Shown here: positions 1 through 9,231 of the stretch, piece after piece | Layout: every line of letters starts with the position of its first letter | Numbering within the stretch: position 1 is the stretch's first letter | Assembly (NCBI RefSeq): GCF_029309905.1 | Contig: NZ_JARBJP010000005.1 | Span: forward strand, 124,001 to 188,000 | Direction: 5' to 3' | Length of the DNA stretch: 64,000 bases | Origin: Brytella acorum | Lineage (GTDB): Bacteria; Pseudomonadota; Alphaproteobacteria; Acetobacterales; Acetobacteraceae | Translations under genes and position numbers: made by a program | The notes under the pieces: model-generated | The model's input: the letters and a program-made list of their open reading frames with translations, nothing else | Told to the model about the DNA's origin: nothing | Databases searched by the model: none

Positions 1-1
1 C

Positions 2-850
2 GACGGGAAGATATCATGCTTCGCGATGGAGCAGGTGCCTCGTATCAGTCGTGCGCAGGCGATGGACGTGCTGTCGAGCCAGGCCACTCTGGCCGGTTAT
101 TACGCCGTCCTGCTCGGCGCGACGCACATGCAGAAGATCCTTCCGATGATGACGACGGCGGTCGGCTCCCTGCGGGCGGCCCAGGTTCTGGTCATGGGTC
201 TGGGCGTGGCCGGGCTTCAGGCGCTTGCCACCGCGCATCGTCTGGGCGCCGTGACCGAAGGTTATGACGTCCGCCCCGAGACAAAGGAGGAGGCGCATTC
301 CCTTGGCGCCAAATTCGTCGATACGGGCGTGGACGCAACGGGTCAGGGCGGATATGCGCGCGAACTGACCGACGACGAAAAGGCCAAGGTGCGTGCGGTT
401 CTGACCGATCATATCGCCAGGGCCGATCTCATCTTGACCACGGCGGCCGTTCCGGGACGCCGCGCGCCGCGCCTGATTGACGCGGACCAGATCGCGAAAA
501 TGAAACAGGGCGCGGTGATCGTCGACATGGCGGCTGAGGGTGGCGGCAACTGCGAAGGCACGAAGGCGGGTGAAACCGTCCAGGTCGGTCCTGCCGTGAT
601 CGTCGGCCCGGTCAATCTGCCATCCTGCCTCGCCGAGCAGGCGAGCGAGCTTTACGCCAAAAACGTTCTCAACCTGCTTCAGCAGATCGTCAAGGACGGC
701 AAGCTTTCGCTCGACATGACCGATGAGGTCATTGCGAAAACGCTCGTGACGCATGACGGCAAGATCACCAATGACGGCGTGCGGCAGGCTGTCGAGGGGC
801 CAGCGTCCCCTCCTGCCGCTTCCGCCACCGCGCCTGCGGCGAAAGGATAA
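2..850 (+). CDS. pntAA: NAD(P) transhydrogenase subunit alpha part 1, 5' truncated by window edge
   Basis: Proton-translocating transhydrogenase, NAD(H)-binding domain I subunit; transfers hydride between NADH and NADP+ at the inner membrane. The reading frame is open from base 2, so the gene starts before the window. The visible part begins just before the family motif PRISRAQAMD and holds a Rossmann stretch (VMGLGVAGLQALATAHRLGA) with the following VRPETKEEAHSLGAKF region. About 282 residues are present of the roughly 380 usual. The C-terminus is an Ala/Pro-rich tail. It is followed 4 bp later by pntAB, the split-alpha arrangement typical of alphaproteobacteria. Function is certain from family resemblance; only the N-terminal third is missing. 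Confidence 0.95.
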   Translation, partial: DGKISCFAMEQVPRISRAQAMDVLSSQATLAGYYAVLLGATHMQKILPMMTTAVGSLRAAQVLVMGLGVAGLQALATAHRLGAVTEGYDVRPETKEEAHSLGAKFVDTGVDATGQGGYARELTDDEKAKVRAVLTDHIARADLILTTAAVPGRRAPRLIDADQIAKMKQGAVIVDMAAEGGGNCEGTKAGETVQVGPAVIVGPVNLPSCLAEQASELYAKNVLNLLQQIVKDGKLSLDMTDEVIAKTLVTHDGKITNDGVRQAVEGPASPPAASATAPAAKG

Positions 851-854
851 TCCG

Positions 855-1193
855 ATGGCCATTACCTCAATGACCTTCGTCATCGCCCTCTACATCTTCA
901 TGCTTGCGGCCTTCACCGGCTACGTGGTTATCAGCCGCGTGCCGTCGATCCTGCATACACCGCTGATGTCCGGCTCCAATTTCATTCACGGCATCGTGGT
1001 CGTGGGCGCGCTTTCGGCGCTGTTCTCCGCGACCACGGTTCCCGAGCAGATCATCGGTTTCGTCGGCGTCCTGTTCGGGGCCGGTAACGTCATGGGCGGT
1101 TATGTCGTAACGGATCGCATGCTGGCCATGTTCAAGCCCAGCGCCGCGACCACGACCGCGAAAAATGCGGCGAACCAGAAGGCGGCGTCATGA
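855..1193 (+). CDS. pntAB: NAD(P) transhydrogenase subunit alpha part 2 (membrane)
   Basis: Small membrane subunit (112 residues) that carries part of the proton channel of transhydrogenase. It is almost entirely hydrophobic, with about three membrane segments (VIALYIFMLAAFTGYVVI, GIVVVGALSALFSA, IIGFVGVLFGAGNVMGGYVV) and a short Ala/Thr-rich tail. A longer in-frame extension upstream overlaps pntAA; the ATG at 855, 4 bp after the pntAA stop, gives the normal family length and was chosen. Its stop overlaps the start of pntB, so the three genes are translationally coupled. Confidence 0.95.
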   Translation: MAITSMTFVIALYIFMLAAFTGYVVISRVPSILHTPLMSGSNFIHGIVVVGALSALFSATTVPEQIIGFVGVLFGAGNVMGGYVVTDRMLAMFKPSAATTTAKNAANQKAAS

Positions 1194-2614
1194 CTGTCAT
1201 CGAATATATCATCGGCCTGAGCGGCCTTATCGCCTCGGCGCTGTTCATCTACGGTCTGAAGGGGATGTCGTCTCCGGTGACGGCCGTGCGCGGCATCGTC
1301 ATCGCGGGCTGGGGCATGGCGTTCGTCGTGCTCGTCAGCTTCCTCGGGATCGTGAATGTTTCCGACGACGTGCGCGCCCATCTGCCGGTCAATATCGGTC
1401 TGGCCGTGCTCGCGCTGCTGATCGGCGGCCTCTGGGCGGGCCGTCAGGGACGCACCGTTCCGATGACGGCGATGCCGGAGATGGTCGCGCTCTTCAACGG
1501 CATGGGCGGTGGCTCGGCATCCGCCGTGGCCGCCGTCGCGCTGCTGCGTCATCAGGAGAGTTCGGCGTTACACCTCGGCGTGACGGTCGCGGGCGGCCTC
1601 ATCGGCTGTATCTCGTTGACGGGTTCCGTCATTGCGTGGGCCAAGCTTGCCGGGCACATGAAAAACCCGATGCGTTTTCCCGGTCAGCGTCCTTTCAACG
1701 CCCTCGTTTTCGTGGCGACGCTGGCGCTTGGCGTGATGACCGTCGTAACGGGCATGCAGGGCGCGGAGAATGCCGGGATCTATTCCGGTCTCTTCTTCGC
1801 GGGCGCGCTGTTCTTCGGTGTGTGCATGACCATGCCCATCGGTGGCGCGGACATGCCGGTCGTGATCTCGCTCTATAACGCTTTCACGGGGCTCGCCGTC
1901 GGACTCGAAGGGTACGTCATGGCCGATCCGGCGCTGATGATCGCCGGTATGGTCGTGGGTTCGGCGGGCACACTTCTGACGGTGCTGATGGCCAAGGCCA
2001 TGAACCGGTCGATCGCCAACGTTCTGTTCAGCAATTTCGGCGCGACTTCCGCCGCCGCCGCGGGGCCGCAGGGCGAAATGAAATCGGTCAACGCCGACGA
2101 CGCCGCGACGACGATGCGCTACGCGTCCAGCGTCATCATCATTCCGGGTTATGGTCTGGCCGTCGCACAGGCGCAGCAGAAACTCTACGAGATGGTGAAG
2201 CTGCTGGTCGCGGCGGGCGTGGATGTGAAATTCGCGATCCATCCCGTCGCAGGTCGCATGCCGGGTCATATGAACGTCCTGCTCGCCGAAGCCGGTGTGC
2301 CGTATGACATGATCTTTGACATGGATGACATCAATGACAGCTTCAAGACGACTGATGTCGCTCTGGTCATTGGTGCCAACGACGTGGTCAACCCCTCCGC
2401 GCGCACGGACAAGTCATCGCCGATCTATGGCATGCCGATCCTGAACGCGGATCAGGCCAAACAGGTCTTCGTCATCAAGCGTGGACAGGGCACCGGTTAT
2501 TCCGGCGTCCAGAACCCACTGTTTTTTCTGCCGAATACGACCATGGTCTTCGGCGATGCGCAGGCAGTCCTGAGCAAGATGGTCGAATCCCTGAAAGCTT
2601 TGGGCACCAGCTGA
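1190..2614 (+). CDS. pntB: NAD(P) transhydrogenase subunit beta
   Basis: The 474-residue beta subunit supplies the remaining membrane helices and the NADP(H)-binding domain III. The N-terminal half is strongly hydrophobic (about eight to nine membrane segments). The C-terminal ~180 residues carry the domain III fingerprint IIPGYGLAVAQAQ and the later VIGANDVVNPSAR stretch. Length matches the family. It overlaps pntAB by 4 bp. An imperfect hairpin follows the stop. The complex links NADH and NADPH pools, which suits a cell that oxidises alcohols and sugars incompletely. Confidence 0.95.
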   Translation: MTVIEYIIGLSGLIASALFIYGLKGMSSPVTAVRGIVIAGWGMAFVVLVSFLGIVNVSDDVRAHLPVNIGLAVLALLIGGLWAGRQGRTVPMTAMPEMVALFNGMGGGSASAVAAVALLRHQESSALHLGVTVAGGLIGCISLTGSVIAWAKLAGHMKNPMRFPGQRPFNALVFVATLALGVMTVVTGMQGAENAGIYSGLFFAGALFFGVCMTMPIGGADMPVVISLYNAFTGLAVGLEGYVMADPALMIAGMVVGSAGTLLTVLMAKAMNRSIANVLFSNFGATSAAAAGPQGEMKSVNADDAATTMRYASSVIIIPGYGLAVAQAQQKLYEMVKLLVAAGVDVKFAIHPVAGRMPGHMNVLLAEAGVPYDMIFDMDDINDSFKTTDVALVIGANDVVNPSARTDKSSPIYGMPILNADQAKQVFVIKRGQGTGYSGVQNPLFFLPNTTMVFGDAQAVLSKMVESLKALGTS

Positions 2615-2618
2615 TTCG

Positions 2619-2661
2619 CCGGTCTTTCGTGCCGGGCCGCGTGTCCGGTCACGAAGGCCGG
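2619..2661 (+). terminator. Imperfect hairpin after pntB
   Basis: Arms at 2619-2631 and 2650-2661 (CCGGTCTTTCGTG against CACGAAGGCCGG) pair with one bulge a few bases after the pntB stop. There is no T-run, so it could be a processing or attenuation hairpin rather than a full terminator. It separates the pnt genes from the adh gene 38 bp further on. Confidence 0.4.
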
Positions 2662-2698
2662 ATACGAGACTGAGAGTTCAGAGAAGAGGATAAAGACG

Positions 2699-3727
2699 AT
2701 GTCGGGAAAAATGAAAGCGGCTGTCGTTCGCGAATTCGGCAAACCGCTCACGATTGAGGAACTCGATATTCCGACCATCGACCAGAATCATATTCTGGTG
2801 AAGATGGAAGCCTGCGGCGTCTGCCACACGGATCTCCACGCCGCACGCGGTGACTGGCCGAGCAAGCCGAATCCGCCCTTCATCCCGGGGCATGAAGGCA
2901 TAGGGCGGGTGGTCCAGGTCGGCGGCAATGTCAAATGGGTCAAGGAAGGCGACCTCGTGGGCGTGCCCTGGCTTTATTCGGCCTGCGGTCACTGCGAGCA
3001 TTGCCTCGGCGGCTGGGAAACGCTCTGTGAAAAACAGGACGATACCGGCTATACCGTCAATGGCTGCTTTGCAGAATATGTTGTCGCGGACCCGAACTAC
3101 GTCGCTCATATCCCCGCCGGGGCCGATCCCATCGAGATCGCGCCGGTACTCTGCGCGGGTCTGACGGTCTACAAGGGTCTGAAAATGACCGAGGCCAAGG
3201 CAGGGAACTGGGTTGCCATTTCCGGCGTTGGGGGTCTTGGGCAGATGGCGGTGCAGTACGGCGTCGCCATGGGCCTCAATATCGTGGCCGTCGATATCGA
3301 CGATGCAAAGCTGGCGACGGCGCGTAAACTCGGAGCAGCCTTGACGGTCAATGCCAAAGACACCGACCCTGCCGCTTTCGTGCAGAAGGAAGTGGGCGGG
3401 GCGCATGGGGCGCTGGTTACGGCCGTCTCGCGCACGGCCTTTTCGCAGGCGATGGGCTATACACGCCGCGGCGGCACGATCGTGCTCAATGGTCTGCCAC
3501 CGGGAGAGTTTCCGATCTCGATTTTCGACATGGTGATGTCGGGGACGACCGTGCGGGGTTCGATCGTGGGGACGCGTCTCGATATGATCGAGGCGCTGTC
3601 CTTCTTCGCCGAAGGAAAAGTTCGCACGGTTGTGAAGACAGACAAACTTGAGAATATCAACGGCATCTTCGACGATCTACAGAATGGGCGGATCGATGGA
3701 CGGATCGTGCTCGACTTCCGCAACTGA
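2699..3727 (+). CDS. adhP: Zinc-dependent NAD alcohol dehydrogenase (AdhP type)
   Basis: Cytosolic medium-chain dehydrogenase, 342 residues, that interconverts primary alcohols and aldehydes. Catalytic zinc ligands are visible as C42, H65-E66 and C152; structural zinc ligands are C96, C99, C102 and C110. The nucleotide fold has GVGGLG at 176-181 with an acidic VDIDD about 20 residues later, which favours NAD over NADP. It has the normal bacterial AdhP/ADH-I length. A purine-rich AGAAGAGGA lies before the ATG. It precedes an aldehyde dehydrogenase on the same strand (70 bp gap), so the pair can carry an alcohol through to the acid. The exact substrate cannot be read. Confidence 0.92.
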   Translation: MSGKMKAAVVREFGKPLTIEELDIPTIDQNHILVKMEACGVCHTDLHAARGDWPSKPNPPFIPGHEGIGRVVQVGGNVKWVKEGDLVGVPWLYSACGHCEHCLGGWETLCEKQDDTGYTVNGCFAEYVVADPNYVAHIPAGADPIEIAPVLCAGLTVYKGLKMTEAKAGNWVAISGVGGLGQMAVQYGVAMGLNIVAVDIDDAKLATARKLGAALTVNAKDTDPAAFVQKEVGGAHGALVTAVSRTAFSQAMGYTRRGGTIVLNGLPPGEFPISIFDMVMSGTTVRGSIVGTRLDMIEALSFFAEGKVRTVVKTDKLENINGIFDDLQNGRIDGRIVLDFRN

Positions 3728-3797
3728 GACGGTTCCCGTTTTCTTCCTGTGCGGCTATTCCTTTGGATGCCCGCAAGCGACAACAAGGATCTGAGTT

Positions 3798-5189
3798 ATG
3801 GCATACGCTACCACCAATCCGTTTACGAACGAGCAGATCAAGGTTTTTCCGAATTCGACGGATGCCGAGATCGATACGGCGCTCGACAAGGCGCACGCTG
3901 CTTTTCTGTCGTGGCGTGAGACCTCTTTCGCAGAGCGTGCGAAGGTCATGCAGAACGCGGCGGATATCCTGCGGCGTGACATGGATGCCTATTCGAAGCT
4001 TCTGACGCTGGAGATGGGCAAGGTTTTCGGCGAGGCAAAGGCCGAGACGGAGCTTTCAGCCGCGATCTTCGAGTATTACGCGAAGAACGCCGAAAAACTC
4101 CTCGTTCCGGAAGCGCTGCCGGTGGCGGATGCGGCGGAAGGCCGCGCCCAGATCATTCATCAGCCGCTTGGTATTCTCCTCGCGATCGAGCCCTGGAATT
4201 TCCCGTTCTATCAGGTTGCACGCATTATCGCGCCCCAGCTCTCCGCTGGTAACACGATCGTCCTGAAGCATGCTTCCAACGTTCCGCAATGCGCGGCCGC
4301 GATGGATAAGCTGATGGTGGAGGCCGGGCTGCCCGATGGGGCTTTCCGCAACCTCTTTCCTTCCCATGCTCAGGTGTCGCGTATCATCGCCGATCACCGC
4401 GTGCGCGGCGTGGCGCTCACCGGTTCGGAAGGGGCTGGTGCGAAGGTGGCGTCTGAAGCCGGGCAGGGCCTGAAGAAGTGCACGATGGAACTCGGCGGCG
4501 CTGATGCCTTCATCGTTCTGGAAGACGCTGATCTCGAAAAGACCGTCAAGTGGGCTGTGTTCGGTCGTCATTGGAACGCCGGGCAGGTCTGCGTGTCGTC
4601 CAAGCGCATGATCGTCGTAGACTCGATCTACGACGAATTTCTGAGCCGCTATCGGGAAGGTGTGACCAAGTTGAAGATGGGCGATCCGATGGACCCGTCG
4701 ACGACATTGGCACCCCTGTCCTCGCAAGGTGCTGTCGACTCGCTGCGTGAGCAGGTCGAGGGCGCCGTAAAGGCTGGTGCGAAGTCTGAAGAAATTCCGC
4801 TCGACATGCCGAACGCCGGAGCATTCTTCCGCCCGGTCATTCTGACCGAAGTGGATCAGGCCAATCCTGCGATGCGCGAAGAGTTCTTCGGTCCGGTATC
4901 GATGCTTTTCCGTGCCAAAGATGAAGATGAGGCAGTTCGTATCGCGAATGACTCGCCGTATGGTCTGGGTGGTTCGGTCTTTACGAAGGATGAAGCCCGC
5001 GGCGAACGGGTCGCGAAGCGCATTGAAACGGGCATGGTCTTCGTCAATCATCCGACGATGGTCAAGGCGGATCTGCCCTTTGGCGGCGTGCTGCGTTCTG
5101 GCTACGGACGTGAACTCGTCGGTCTGGGTATCAAAGAGTTTGTGAATCACAAGCTCATCGATGTTGTCGATATCGACGCGCCGTTCTGA
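3798..5189 (+). CDS. NAD(P)-dependent aldehyde dehydrogenase (succinate-semialdehyde dehydrogenase-like)
   Basis: ALDH-superfamily enzyme of 463 residues oxidising an aldehyde to its acid. Visible features: EPWNFP at 131-136 with the oxyanion Asn134, catalytic base Glu231 in MELGGAD, and nucleophile Cys265 in the motif GQVCVSS. EEFFGPV and the C-terminal PFGG motif are also present. The compact length and sequence style match the GabD/Sad-like (SSADH-I) branch, so succinate semialdehyde is one possibility. Lying after an alcohol dehydrogenase suggests a general acetaldehyde or aldehyde role. Confident for family, not for substrate. Confidence 0.88.
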   Translation: MAYATTNPFTNEQIKVFPNSTDAEIDTALDKAHAAFLSWRETSFAERAKVMQNAADILRRDMDAYSKLLTLEMGKVFGEAKAETELSAAIFEYYAKNAEKLLVPEALPVADAAEGRAQIIHQPLGILLAIEPWNFPFYQVARIIAPQLSAGNTIVLKHASNVPQCAAAMDKLMVEAGLPDGAFRNLFPSHAQVSRIIADHRVRGVALTGSEGAGAKVASEAGQGLKKCTMELGGADAFIVLEDADLEKTVKWAVFGRHWNAGQVCVSSKRMIVVDSIYDEFLSRYREGVTKLKMGDPMDPSTTLAPLSSQGAVDSLREQVEGAVKAGAKSEEIPLDMPNAGAFFRPVILTEVDQANPAMREEFFGPVSMLFRAKDEDEAVRIANDSPYGLGGSVFTKDEARGERVAKRIETGMVFVNHPTMVKADLPFGGVLRSGYGRELVGLGIKEFVNHKLIDVVDIDAPF

Positions 5190-5214
5190 AAATAAAGACC
5201 GTCTGAAGGTCTGA

Positions 5215-5242
5215 GGCGTGGGACGGTGCTTCGTCCCACGCC
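5215..5242 (+). terminator. Strong GC hairpin after the aldehyde dehydrogenase
   Basis: A perfect 11-bp stem (GGCGTGGGACG at 5215-5225, CGTCCCACGCC at 5232-5242) encloses a 6-base loop 25 bp after the stop codon. A T-run (5257-5262) lies 14 bases after the stem. Likely terminator of the adh-aldh unit. Confidence 0.7.
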
Positions 5243-5580
5243 GGGAAGAACTTGAAATTTTTTCCGCTTGAAACCCTGAATGCGGCTTCGTGTTCTTGAT
5301 TTCATGGCGGAATACCCCTCTCGCGGGAACCCTCTTTGAAAGGGGCGGTAAGTAGTAGTGTTTTTTTGACTTGATTAAATCTCGCTATTCTATTCTTTGG
5401 TTAAAAAATTGCATGTTTCGACCAACTGGAAGTTCCGACTGGTCCCGCAGTGGGAGGTCGCCGACGTTCCGATACCGCGCCCGATATCTGGCTCGATGCC
5501 CTGTCGGTCAAAAAGCCAAAGATGCCTTTATCGAGCGGATCAGTGCTGCCGCATGACAGTCCTGGGTGCAAGAATTTCAA
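5243..5580. other. Gene-free stretch with possible coding debris
   Basis: This stretch has no convincing gene. On the plus strand two overlapping frames read like pieces of one lost protein: TAPDIWLDALSV in one frame (around 5475-5510) and KAKDAFIERISAAA plus stop in another (around 5514-5556). That pattern suggests a frameshifted C-terminal fragment of a gene that I cannot name. The rest is low-complexity and AT-richer than the flanks. Confidence 0.35.
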
Positions 5581-6519
5581 TCAACGGTTCGTCGATCCCT
5601 TAGGTTCTGAAAGCAGTCCTTTACGGTCCAAACGAGGTGCAGCCGCGAATTCGATAAAATCCTTCAGATAATGAATCTCGTCGTCGGTTTCCCGATGACC
5701 AAGAAATATCTGTTTCGCAATGCCCTTTTTCCCGAGTTTTACAGGATAAAGCTCGAAGCGAGCCGCATACTCCTCTACGAGCCAGCGCGGAAGTGCCGCA
5801 ACGCCTCTTCCATGCGTCACCATCACCAGCATGATGTCCGTCGTCTCGATCTGTTTTTGCTGCCGTGGCCCAATACCGGCCGGCTGCAGGAATTGCGTAT
5901 AAATATCAAGCCGATCGGATGGAACTGGATAGGTAATCAGCGTTTCGTCGGCAAGCTGCTCCGGCAAGACGAACTTCGCATTCCGCAGAGGATGACCGGG
6001 GCCAACGGCCAGAACGAGTTCGTAATCGAAGACCGGTGTGAATTTCAGACCGGGTTTATAAAGTGGATCCGGTGTGACTACGATATCAATTTCATTACTG
6101 AACAATGCACCGATCCCGCCAAACTGGAACTTCTGCCTTACATCCACATCGACCTTCGGCCATCTTTCGAGATACGGTGAGACCACCTTCAGGAGCCACT
6201 GATAGCAGGGATGGCACTCCATTCCGATGCGCAATGTGCCACGCTCACCATTCGCGAATTGTTCAAGACGATTCTCCGCGAGTTCAAACTGTGGCAGCAG
6301 TCGGTTTGCCAGCGACAGCAGCCATTCGCCGGCTTGGGTAAGCACGAGGGAGCGTCCTTCCCGCCTCCATATCTTGACGCCAAGTTGCTGCTCGATCTTG
6401 CGGATAGCGTGACTGAGCGCTGGCTGGGTCAGGTTCAGACGTATTCCAGCGGCCGTCAGCGAGCCTTCTCGCGCGACTTCCCGAATGATCGTCAGGTGAC
6501 TGCGCTCCAGAATGGCCAT
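5581..6519 (-). CDS. metR: LysR-family regulator, MetR-like
   Basis: Transcription factor of 312 residues with an N-terminal winged helix-turn-helix (residues ~5-64; SLTAAGIRLNLTQPALSHAI) and a C-terminal effector domain. The sequence around residues 95-130 (GTLRIGMECHPCYQWL, then VDVDVRQKFQFGG) is the pattern of MetR, which senses homocysteine and activates methionine genes. Two kilobases away lie mesX-mesD, a methionine synthase pair, which supports the assignment. Between them are IS debris and an MFS gene on the same strand as metR. The upstream region carries a palindrome (6544-6557) that may be its autoregulatory site. Confidence 0.75.
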   Translation of the reverse strand: MAILERSHLTIIREVAREGSLTAAGIRLNLTQPALSHAIRKIEQQLGVKIWRREGRSLVLTQAGEWLLSLANRLLPQFELAENRLEQFANGERGTLRIGMECHPCYQWLLKVVSPYLERWPKVDVDVRQKFQFGGIGALFSNEIDIVVTPDPLYKPGLKFTPVFDYELVLAVGPGHPLRNAKFVLPEQLADETLITYPVPSDRLDIYTQFLQPAGIGPRQQKQIETTDIMLVMVTHGRGVAALPRWLVEEYAARFELYPVKLGKKGIAKQIFLGHRETDDEIHYLKDFIEFAAAPRLDRKGLLSEPKGSTNR

Positions 6520-6543
6520 GTTTTGTCCGATGTATGCACGAAA

Positions 6544-6557
6544 TTCATACTAATGAA
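6544..6557. promoter_or_regulatory. Candidate LysR/MetR operator upstream of metR
   Basis: The 14-base sequence TTCATACTAATGAA is a perfect inverted repeat (TTCAT, 4 bases, ATGAA), 25 bp upstream of the metR start codon. LysR proteins bind such dyads near their own promoter, and MetR sites are built from TGAA/TTCA halves, although classically in the order TGAA-N5-TTCA. This is an inferred site. Confidence 0.4.
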
Positions 6558-6699
6558 AAAATATATCACTTCAGTTTATTTTTATAAACTCTTATCGTGA
6601 TAGATCAATGACTCACTTGGATCTCCCGCGACGGTCGTCGCTCATAGTCCAGACCTTCCTCGCCCTGCGTTCAGACGCTCAACGAAGTTTCCGACGGAC

Positions 6700-7045
6700 C
6701 CACTCAGGAAAAGAGCCGGATTCTGGTGCTTTTTGCGACGAACATGACGGACGTGCTGATCTGGGCAGCGCTCTGGCCTATTCAGGCAGGCACAAAAGCG
6801 GTCGCTCACTATTTAACCCGGGACTGATGTTTAAAACTCTGGTGATCCAGATGCTGAATAATCTGTTCAGTGGATGGACGGAGGATCCGATCAACGATAA
6901 CCTTTCCTTTATACGCCGCTTTCTGTTCCTGACGCGCACAAGCGTCCCCACGTAGCAAGCCAGAACACCATGTTTTCCGCTCTGGTCTCCATACAGACCA
7001 ACTATCATCGCAAAGAACCGTCAACCTCGCCTCGTTGAGAGCCAA
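6700..7045 (+). pseudogene. IS5-family transposase remnant (N-terminal part plus IS tail)
   Basis: A frame running to 6955 holds, from about 6750 to 6900, residues that read as the N-terminal region of IS5-type transposases (RADLGSALAYSGR, then LFNPGLMFKTLVIQMLNNL and INDNLSFIRRFLF). The protein stops soon after, before any DDE catalytic region. The sequence from 6961 on closely matches bases starting at 38504, which follow a C-terminal transposase fragment there. So the 3' tail of the element directly joins its 5' part here: an internally deleted copy. The boundaries are approximate. Confidence 0.7.
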
Positions 7046-7210
7046 AAAATCAGGTTATATTCGCTTCAGTCAAGAGTTTTCGTATAAAATAAATAAAACC
7101 GCTTATTGTTTTAAATATAAGATGGGAATCCTGATAATGGAGGGATGGTAATTTCTAATGTTTGTGAACTGCAAAAAATCTCAATTCGATAAATTAATGG
7201 GTCTCGAGCC

Positions 7211-8473
7211 TCATGACGCTTCTTCCGCCGGAGATGTTGTATCGTCGTGGTGCAGCGTCCGGGGGAAAGCGGTAGGATTCAATGCGGCCAATACCAGGCC
7301 GACAAGAGCTGTGAGAGCGGCAGCAGGACAAAGAACCGCAAATCCAAGGGTGCTCAGCAGATGGCCACCGATCGCTGATCCGAACAGGATACCGAAATTG
7401 CTACTGCTGTTGATGGCGGCGCCCGCCACATCCGCGCTGGTCGCCCGTGCGCGAATGGCGCCAGACATGACAAAAGGAATGATGGCGGCATAGCCCATGC
7501 ACCACAGTCCGACCGCTGCGACGGTTTCCCAACCAGCAAGCAGACGGCCGTAAACCAGCCCGATCCCGGAGAGCATGGCAAAGCCGCCGCCGAACAGCCC
7601 CGCCGCGGGCCAGCGATCCACGACCAGTCCCGCGCCCCACAGCCCGCAGACACTGACGGCGCCTGTGATCAGCAGGGCGACGCTCAGAGCACGTTCAGGC
7701 AGACCATGCGCGAGCAGGAGCGGTGAAACATAAGTATAGAGAAGGTTGTGGGCGAAGAAAAAGACGGCATTGATCATGACGACGACGGCAAAGATCCGCA
7801 CGGCCTGTCGCGACTGAAGCGACGGCAGACGCAGGGTTCGCGTCATGGGCGCTTCGATGCGGGGTAGGCAGAATGCGATGAAGACGGTGAGCAGGGCCGA
7901 CAGGATGGCCATGACGTAGAGGGCCGGTCGCCAGCCTACGAAGTGACCGATAGCTGCCGCTCCCGGAACACCGAGGACGGAACCCAGAGACGTTCCGCCA
8001 TATACGAAGGAAATCGCGCGGCCGGTCATCTGCTTGGGTACCAGATACGCGGCATAGGCTGATGCGATGGACATCAGGACAGCATGGGAGACGCCTCCGA
8101 GTGCGCGCCCCAGACAGAGAATAAAAAAGGTCGGGGCCACGGCTGAAACGAGATTGGAGACAACGTAGCCGCCCAGGCAGAGAAGCATCAGGAGCTTGCG
8201 ATCTACTCTGGCTGTCGCGATGGTGAGCGGTACCGCGCCCAGAGCCACCAGCAGCGCATAGGCGCTTACGGCGAGGCCCGCGTGACCTTCCGTGATCCGA
8301 AAACCCTGGGCCATGTCGATCAGAATGCCGACAGGTGCCACCTCGGTCGTGACGGCTATGAAGGTCGAGGCGAACAGGGCCCACAGTCCGAGAATCGCCT
8401 GGGTGGAAAGTGATTTGAACAAGATGAGGTTCCCGACGGAGACAGGGGTCTGAGCGTTTGTGTCTATTGACAC
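7211..8473 (-). CDS. MFS transporter, drug/sugar efflux type (AraJ/Sot-like)
   Basis: Inner-membrane major facilitator of 420 residues with about 12 hydrophobic segments. The loop after helix 2 has the family-A-like TIATARVDRKLLMLLCLGGYV, and helix 5 carries GVPGAAAIGHFVGWR. These fit DHA1-type exporters such as AraJ or SotB, which expel sugars or drugs with proton antiport. The start codon is GTG; no in-frame ATG lies near it and no clear ribosome site was found, so the N-terminus could be slightly shorter. Its substrate cannot be read. It lies between metR and mesX. Confidence 0.82.
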   Translation of the reverse strand: MSIDTNAQTPVSVGNLILFKSLSTQAILGLWALFASTFIAVTTEVAPVGILIDMAQGFRITEGHAGLAVSAYALLVALGAVPLTIATARVDRKLLMLLCLGGYVVSNLVSAVAPTFFILCLGRALGGVSHAVLMSIASAYAAYLVPKQMTGRAISFVYGGTSLGSVLGVPGAAAIGHFVGWRPALYVMAILSALLTVFIAFCLPRIEAPMTRTLRLPSLQSRQAVRIFAVVVMINAVFFFAHNLLYTYVSPLLLAHGLPERALSVALLITGAVSVCGLWGAGLVVDRWPAAGLFGGGFAMLSGIGLVYGRLLAGWETVAAVGLWCMGYAAIIPFVMSGAIRARATSADVAGAAINSSSNFGILFGSAIGGHLLSTLGFAVLCPAAALTALVGLVLAALNPTAFPRTLHHDDTTSPAEEAS

Positions 8474-9231
8474 GTTTGCCCGGACGACAGGAAGCAGAAG
8501 ATGACCTCGCTGCCACCTGGCGACGTCTCTGCGAAGAGACGGGCATGGCAGTTCACGCCTGAACCGTCACGACCGGTAAGAGCGGCAGTGTCAGTGCTTC
8601 CGCACGGACCCCCGAGCGATGACCGTCGTGCATCATTCCGGCAACGTCTGCTTCCGTGTGTTATCCGGCTCATGGAAGAGCTTGGAGTGCCTTACGGAAG
8701 CCGCTCTCAAAGACATGTTCCAAAGACAATGTTGCCGCAGATCGTCTTCGGAACACTCACCTATACGGCACGTCACTGATCATGATCGACGAATAGGTGA
8801 TGGTTGATGAAAATGGGGCGATCATCGCATGGATACCGGACGTCCATGGCCTCAGGCATCCAGGATGGGAGAAAAACTGCGGATTGTCGGGATTCCGTGG
8901 ACTGGCTGCTTTATGCGGAAGGGACGGCGACGTCTGGAAAAGTCGGTCAATAGGGTGGTGGGAAAGTTTGACGAACGGGCCAGCCGCTTCGCTTCACGGT
9001 TCTTTTTCGAACTCTCGACGTCTTTGACCACAGAGTTATAAACTGCACCAACCCATGAATGATATTTATATTTTTATGAAATAAAATCATTTTTATTCAC
9101 TGTGCCGTTTGGGCATAAAGCAGACATGACGATGGCCATCATTTCAGAAAGATAGAATTAAAAACCATGTATTCATGTAAAATATAAAATAAAATTCTGA
9201 CTTTCTGTGAGATAAAGGACGAAAGACCATA
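8474..9231. other. 758-bp gene-free region upstream of mesX
   Basis: Short overlapping frames on both strands show no family resemblance and no ribosome sites. The first ~550 bp have ordinary GC content. From about 9050 to 9230 the sequence becomes very AT-rich, which suits a promoter region for mesX; it contains the dyad at 9077-9099. No known S-adenosylmethionine riboswitch fold was recognised here by eye. Confidence 0.5.
9077..9099. promoter_or_regulatory. Candidate MetR-type operator upstream of mesX
   Basis: An imperfect 23-bp inverted repeat has arms TGAAATAAAA and TTTTTATTCA around TCA. It shares TGAA/TTCA half-sites with the dyad upstream of the MetR-like gene. It lies about 130 bp before the mesX start in an AT-rich promoter-like stretch. 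AT-rich DNA often forms such repeats by chance, so the call is weak. Confidence 0.3.

Noticed and set aside
14-883. 289-residue frame antisense to pntAA
   Set aside because: Arg/His-rich composition without any family pattern; it mirrors the GC-rich transhydrogenase gene.
8474-9231. Possible SAM or methionine-related riboswitch before mesX
   Set aside because: No recognisable conserved core or pairing was seen by eye, and a LysR regulator is the simpler explanation. Infernal with the SAM riboswitch models would settle it.
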